DNA from: Rhizobium sp.
Lineage (GTDB): Bacteria > Pseudomonadota > Alphaproteobacteria > Rhizobiales > Rhizobiaceae
NCBI GenBank assembly: GCA_003501385.1
Contig: DNPN01000229.1
Span: forward strand, 1-35,228
Direction: 5' to 3'
Length of the DNA: 35,228 nt
Below the pieces are notes generated by a model. It saw only the letters and a program-made list of their open reading frames with translations. It had not been told where the DNA came from and did not search any database. Of this stretch, positions 31,899 through 35,228 are shown piece after piece. Positions within the stretch are counted from its first letter, which is position 1, and every line of letters begins with the position of its first letter. The position numbers and the translations under genes are program-made.

Positions 31899-34045
31899 GC
31901 GACAACGAGCGATCGAGCCCCCGCCCTTTCCAGAACATCAATCAGGGCTTCACCCACAGGTGTCATCTCACAGGTGCGCAATGTCGAAATACCAAGCTTG
32001 AGATTACGCTCGGTATCAGCGAGTTGGTTCAGCGCGCGATTATGCATGCGGGCCGGTCCCTTATCCCTGACATGCTCCCAAAACCGCTGCAGCTCTACGA
32101 AAACAAAAACGGCATGTAACAGACCAGACGGGGGTCTTAGGTCAGCCCTCCACGGCGAAACAACGCGCGGTGCAGTGGGACTAACCGTCGGTCCAAACCG
32201 TTCCAGAAGATAAAGCTTCTGGTGACGATGCTCATGGATTAAGGAGTCGGCAAGATCGTAAGGATCGATCAGAGCATCTCCTTGCGTCACGGAAACGAAT
32301 AACGCTCCGGGAACGGAGTCGTCGCTGAAGGAGACGATTTTCTCAGGGTGAGCAGTAGGATCTCGGACGAACTGGACGGCGTAGCAGGCAGATTCCATCT
32401 CATCGGCCAAGGCTGGCCGCCACTGCCTAACGATTTCAAGTGCTTCTTTCACAACTTCGCGCGCTTCAGAAGCAACAACTTCTGGCTCAAAATAAATCTG
32501 TTCACCGAATGGTGCGCGTAGCCACAAATCGTCGGCTGCAATTTCAAGACCATTTGCCTGACCGCCATCGAGGGCATTTGCCAGCGAAACGAGATATAGT
32601 CCGTCAGCTATAAGTGGTTTTCCGTCTACGTCGTGGACCGCAAAGCTTTTGGCGTGAGAGATGAACGCACGCGTCCATGCGACCGTGCCTGGCTGACAAG
32701 CAAGTGCTTCGAATTCGGTTGATGGCAATTCCGCAAGCCTATCTGCAGCTGATACCACTGGCTCACCAAGGGAAAGGCAGTGCTGCAGGGCCGACCTAAA
32801 ATCGAGTGCGTAGTGCTTCCGCGCGTCCTCCAGCAATAGTGCCATCGCGGGATCTGCTGTTTCGGCAATTTCAAAGCGTGCCAAGTCAAACCCCTCCGGG
32901 AGTCGAGAGCTCAGCGTCGGCTCATCCGCCAAGAGGCCATCTGCGAGCCTTTTCTTAACATGAGAGATCAGGCTGAAAAGTTCATTACAGTAGATCGACG
33001 GATTATCGAACCCATTTTCACCAAACCGATGTGGCACCGATCCACCACCACAAATATCGACCACTGTGCATCCCAGACATTTTGAACTCAATCCTTCCTT
33101 ACGCAGGAGGTTCCGGTGTCTTTCGATACCTGAGGATGCAGCGACCGCCGAGATTGCTGCATCACGCACAGATCCTGGTAAGGCCGTCGCGCCATCAGTT
33201 GTAATCTTTAGAACGTCCAGATCGTGGTAACTGCCATCAGTCTCTACTGAGAGTAGGTTGACGTCGCCGAAGCCAAACGCATCCGTCGCGGATGGTAAAC
33301 CAGCGGCGACATCAAGCAATGCTTCAAAGGTGCGCACAGGCAGATGAGGATAAACATCGAACCAAAGATCGAAGGCGTCTATAAGCCATTCCTGATAAAG
33401 ATCTAATTGATCTTGGCGCCCTGGAGGCGGCCTTAGATGATGAGCATCTGGTAGTAGAAAATCGAGCTTGGGCGGGTTGAGAGAATCGAAGAACTTAAAC
33501 TGATCTTCTGGTTCCACCGCCGGATCTATTACCGAGATGACGCCTGCAAATATCTTTGGATGCTGTTGCAGGCGTCGATAGGCCTCGATGACGCGGTCGT
33601 AACTTGACCGTCCTTTTCTGCTAACGCGATGGCGGTCATTTGCTTCTCGATCGCCGTCGAGACTGAGCGAGACAGAGATGTCCGCAGCTTCCAACGCTTC
33701 TAAAGCCTCGTCGCTCAGCAAAAGCCCGTTTGTCTGCATCGCAAGATCGAGCAAAACATCAGGCCCGACTGCCGTCCTGAGATCATTCGCAAATCCGACT
33801 ATCGTCGCAACGCCGGCAAGCAATGGCTCGCCGCCGTGAAACACAACAACCGCGTGCTTCAATCCTGTTTCGGCAGCATATTCGGCTAGACGCGCCGCAA
33901 AAGCCGACCGCACCTCTACAGACATGGTTTTTGGCATTTTCCGCCAGCCCTGATCAGCATGATGATACACGTAGCAATAATCGCAATCGAGATTACACCG
34001 CGAAGCGACCTTGACCAGAAAAGATGTGATCCGGGCAAACGCCAC
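31895..34045 (-). CDS. FxsB-like radical SAM/SPASM peptide maturase fused to HExxH (aKG-type) domain
   Basis: A 716-residue enzyme. The radical SAM cluster motif is C17-x3-C21-x2-C24 (SRCNLDCDYCYVYHH), followed by VVVFHGGEPLLAG. The SPASM region has Cys323, Cys326, Cys332 and Cys353 in the FxsB-like setting KCLGCTVVDICGGG, then GFDNPSIYCNEL. Residues about 390-716 form the C-terminal domain with HEHRH at 604-608 (the HExxH motif), known from putative alpha-ketoglutarate-dependent peptide beta-hydroxylases. FxsB enzymes make three-residue cyclophanes in precursor peptides. GTG 34045 follows AAGGCACGCGC and lies 10 bp after the precursor stop. Acts in the cytoplasm on the adjacent peptide. Confidence 0.92.
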   Translation of the reverse strand: MAFARITSFLVKVASRCNLDCDYCYVYHHADQGWRKMPKTMSVEVRSAFAARLAEYAAETGLKHAVVVFHGGEPLLAGVATIVGFANDLRTAVGPDVLLDLAMQTNGLLLSDEALEALEAADISVSLSLDGDREANDRHRVSRKGRSSYDRVIEAYRRLQQHPKIFAGVISVIDPAVEPEDQFKFFDSLNPPKLDFLLPDAHHLRPPPGRQDQLDLYQEWLIDAFDLWFDVYPHLPVRTFEALLDVAAGLPSATDAFGFGDVNLLSVETDGSYHDLDVLKITTDGATALPGSVRDAAISAVAASSGIERHRNLLRKEGLSSKCLGCTVVDICGGGSVPHRFGENGFDNPSIYCNELFSLISHVKKRLADGLLADEPTLSSRLPEGFDLARFEIAETADPAMALLLEDARKHYALDFRSALQHCLSLGEPVVSAADRLAELPSTEFEALACQPGTVAWTRAFISHAKSFAVHDVDGKPLIADGLYLVSLANALDGGQANGLEIAADDLWLRAPFGEQIYFEPEVVASEAREVVKEALEIVRQWRPALADEMESACYAVQFVRDPTAHPEKIVSFSDDSVPGALFVSVTQGDALIDPYDLADSLIHEHRHQKLYLLERFGPTVSPTAPRVVSPWRADLRPPSGLLHAVFVFVELQRFWEHVRDKGPARMHNRALNQLADTERNLKLGISTLRTCEMTPVGEALIDVLERAGARSLVVA

Positions 34046-34055
34046 GCGCGTGCCT

Positions 34056-34238
34056 TCAGGAGCGATTGTGGCGATGATGCATCCGGTCGTAGCTGGTGAT
34101 CACGTCGCTTGTTTCAGCATTCGCCAGCACTCTGCTGCGCAAGCGCTGGATCGCTGGGTTTGTTGATTCGGTCCGGATAACCGAAGATTTCAGATTTTCA
34201 TCAGCGGGCTCGGCGATTTTGTATGCGGTGGAAGGCAT
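34056..34238 (-). CDS. RiPP precursor peptide (60 aa)
   Basis: A 60-residue peptide starting MPSTAYKIAEPADENLKSSV and ending SYDRMHHRHNRS. ATG 34238 has a good ribosome binding site (AAAAGGAG, then TTTATGC). It lies 10 bp before the radical SAM gene, the usual place of a precursor. No signal peptide; the first 45 residues are leader-like and polar. The C-terminal dozen residues are rich in His and Arg with a single core Tyr (Tyr50-Asp51-Arg52), which offers a Tyr-x-Arg cyclophane site, while Arg52, Arg56 and Arg59 are candidate arginase targets. It lacks the FxSxx C-terminus of classical FxsB precursors. Coding assignment rests on context and start signals. Confidence 0.72.
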   Translation of the reverse strand: MPSTAYKIAEPADENLKSSVIRTESTNPAIQRLRSRVLANAETSDVITSYDRMHHRHNRS

Positions 34239-34388
34239 GCATAAACTCCTTTTATTTGACCATTACAATTTATACGAGTTTGGAAACGTTTCAATGCCTA
34301 AATCAACTATTTCCTATCTTTTATGATCGGCACCTTAATTTCTATTTGTTGATACTATCTCCTTTGGCCGAAACGCTTTCAAAGTGAG
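34239..34388 (-). promoter_or_regulatory. Promoter region of the RiPP operon with palindromes
   Basis: An AT-rich stretch directly upstream of the precursor. On the minus strand a -10-like TATAAAT (34274-34268) lies 30 bases before the start codon. A perfect palindrome GAAACGTTTC (34283-34292) sits where the -35 region would be, and a related imperfect one, GAAACGCTTTC, is at 34370-34380. Both resemble LacI-family operators. No -35 hexamer close to consensus is present, so activation or repression by a regulator encoded elsewhere is plausible. Confidence 0.45.
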
Positions 34389-34630
34389 CTATAGGACGCC
34401 ATAATCTGCTTTGTCAGCGGGCCGTTGCGAGGCTTTTAATGCTTCATACAGGGCTGTTTTTCCTATTTTCAAACGGGTGGCGGCTTCTCGCACATTTAAA
34501 CCGCTCCCGATCTGCCGTCAGGCCTTGCTCAGCTTGTCCTGCGAATCAATCGGCTGTCATCCGCCGCGCCGTCCTCGAGCCTCTGCGGCCTTCAGTCCCG
34601 CTCGAGTTCTTTCACAGATTAGGGGAGCAT
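34389..34630 (-). pseudogene. Serine recombinase (resolvase/invertase), C-terminal remnant
   Basis: The minus strand spells the end of a Tn3-type resolvase or invertase: ICERTRAGLKAAEARGRRGG, then after a stop DSQDKLSKA, another stop, and the DNA-binding HTH SGLNVREAATRLKIGKTALY, ending at TAG 34389. Two in-frame stops and the absence of the catalytic Ser domain show a dead gene. The family cuts DNA at res or inversion sites; this fragment probably marks an old transposon end next to the RiPP operon. Confidence 0.8.
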
Positions 34631-34794
34631 GAGGATTTGTGGGGCGGGATAAAACGGGGTATGTCGTCGCCATTGAGTTTAGGCGGGACATGCGATTGTA
34701 AAGAGGGCAAAACGAGCGGCCAGGAAAACTGCTGAACAGACGACAGCTGTCAATCGGCGTCGTAACGGGAGTCTGGCGCAATCTCGATGATGTT

Positions 34795-35228
34795 TTAAGG
34801 TGCTCTAATGACGCGTGCCTCCAATAGATCGAGTTTTCCGCGACCGTACATCTGTCTTCTAATGAGTTTGAACTTTGTGATCTGGCCTTCGGTTTGCCCA
34901 TTTGACCACAGTGAGGATATTGCAAGCTGAACTGCGGGTTTGTCTTTTACGACGCCGTTGGCGAACGACGCGACCAGGCTTTTCATTGCCCTATCTATCC
35001 AGCTTTCAAGGTCGGAAGCCGACTTGCAACGGAGCATTTTGTGGAAATCTTCCACTACGTCCCAGGCGTCGACGAGGTCAGGTATCTGCTGCTCGAGCAC
35101 GGCAACTGTTACAGTTTGGGCCTTGGTCCGATTGTCACGCTCAACCTTCGGCGCTGTTTCACACTCTTGTCGAACTGTAGTATTGGTGAACTTTATGCGG
35201 CAGGGTAATCCCCCCGCAAACCAGCGGG
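34795..35228 (-). CDS. ISL3-family transposase, C-terminal part (cut by window edge)
   Basis: An open minus-strand frame from the right edge (RWFAGGLPCRIKFTNTTVRQ) to TGA-side end at 34795. The C-terminal signature SSLWSNGQTEGQITKFKLIR followed by RQMYGRGKLDLLEARV is typical of ISL3 transposases. The upstream DDE part, if present, lies outside the window. The protein ends VIRAP, a normal length for the family's end. It probably forms the right border of the accessory region. Confidence 0.85.
   Translation of the reverse strand, partial: RWFAGGLPCRIKFTNTTVRQECETAPKVERDNRTKAQTVTVAVLEQQIPDLVDAWDVVEDFHKMLRCKSASDLESWIDRAMKSLVASFANGVVKDKPAVQLAISSLWSNGQTEGQITKFKLIRRQMYGRGKLDLLEARVIRAP

Overview
The window reads as an accessory, probably plasmid-borne (or integrated-plasmid) stretch of a Hyphomicrobiales (Rhizobiales) alphaproteobacterium of the Agrobacterium/Rhizobium/Ochrobactrum type. 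The main evidence is a complete Ti-plasmid-style DNA-processing module (traA-traF-traB-traH divergent from traC-traD-traG around an oriT). The density of insertion-sequence remains and the Rhizobiales-like gene content agree with this. No replication gene, mating-pair-formation (trb) gene, traI/traR quorum-sensing gene, tRNA or rRNA was seen, so replicon type is inference.

Layout. 1-310: start of an IS1182-type transposase cut by the window edge. 395-6526: cargo genes, namely a P-loop kinase-like ATPase, a LysR regulator divergent from two EamA transporters and a sarcosine-oxidase-like flavoenzyme, then a DUF3088 protein and an APH-type phosphotransferase. 6772-7641: a decayed Fic gene and a ParD/ParE-type toxin-antitoxin pair whose toxin is frameshifted. 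7810-16708: the transfer module, with a recognisable oriT (hairpin plus TAAGTGCG nick-type sequence) at 13850-13881 and two possible small genes. 16958-18975: an antidote-like HTH protein, an orphan adenine methyltransferase, a structured intergenic region and a cold-shock protein. 19160-20382: an intact IS3-family (IS407-type) element with a 4-bp target duplication. 20400-27617: a loose island of hypothetical proteins, an Mrr-like nuclease with zinc-finger cysteines, and a Tat-exported tyrosinase. 27590-29290: a pile of broken IS elements (IS21 istA interrupted by an internally deleted IS481). 34389-35228: a dead serine recombinase and the end of an ISL3-type transposase.

The most notable content is 29302-34238 on the minus strand: a compact four-gene operon that looks like a ribosomally synthesised, modified peptide (RiPP) pathway. 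A 60-residue precursor is followed 10 nt later by a 716-residue FxsB-like radical SAM/SPASM enzyme with a C-terminal HExxH domain. The stop codon of that gene overlaps (ATGA) the start of a two-domain protein joining a UPF0489/peptide-arginase-like domain to a GNAT acyltransferase, and a family 2 glycosyltransferase comes last. The predicted logic is cyclophane formation and beta-hydroxylation by the radical SAM/HExxH protein, Arg-to-Orn conversion followed by N-acylation of Orn by the fusion protein, and perhaps glycosylation. The precursor ends in SYDRMHHRHNRS and lacks the FxSxx C-terminus of known FxsB substrates, so the product would be new if the pathway works.
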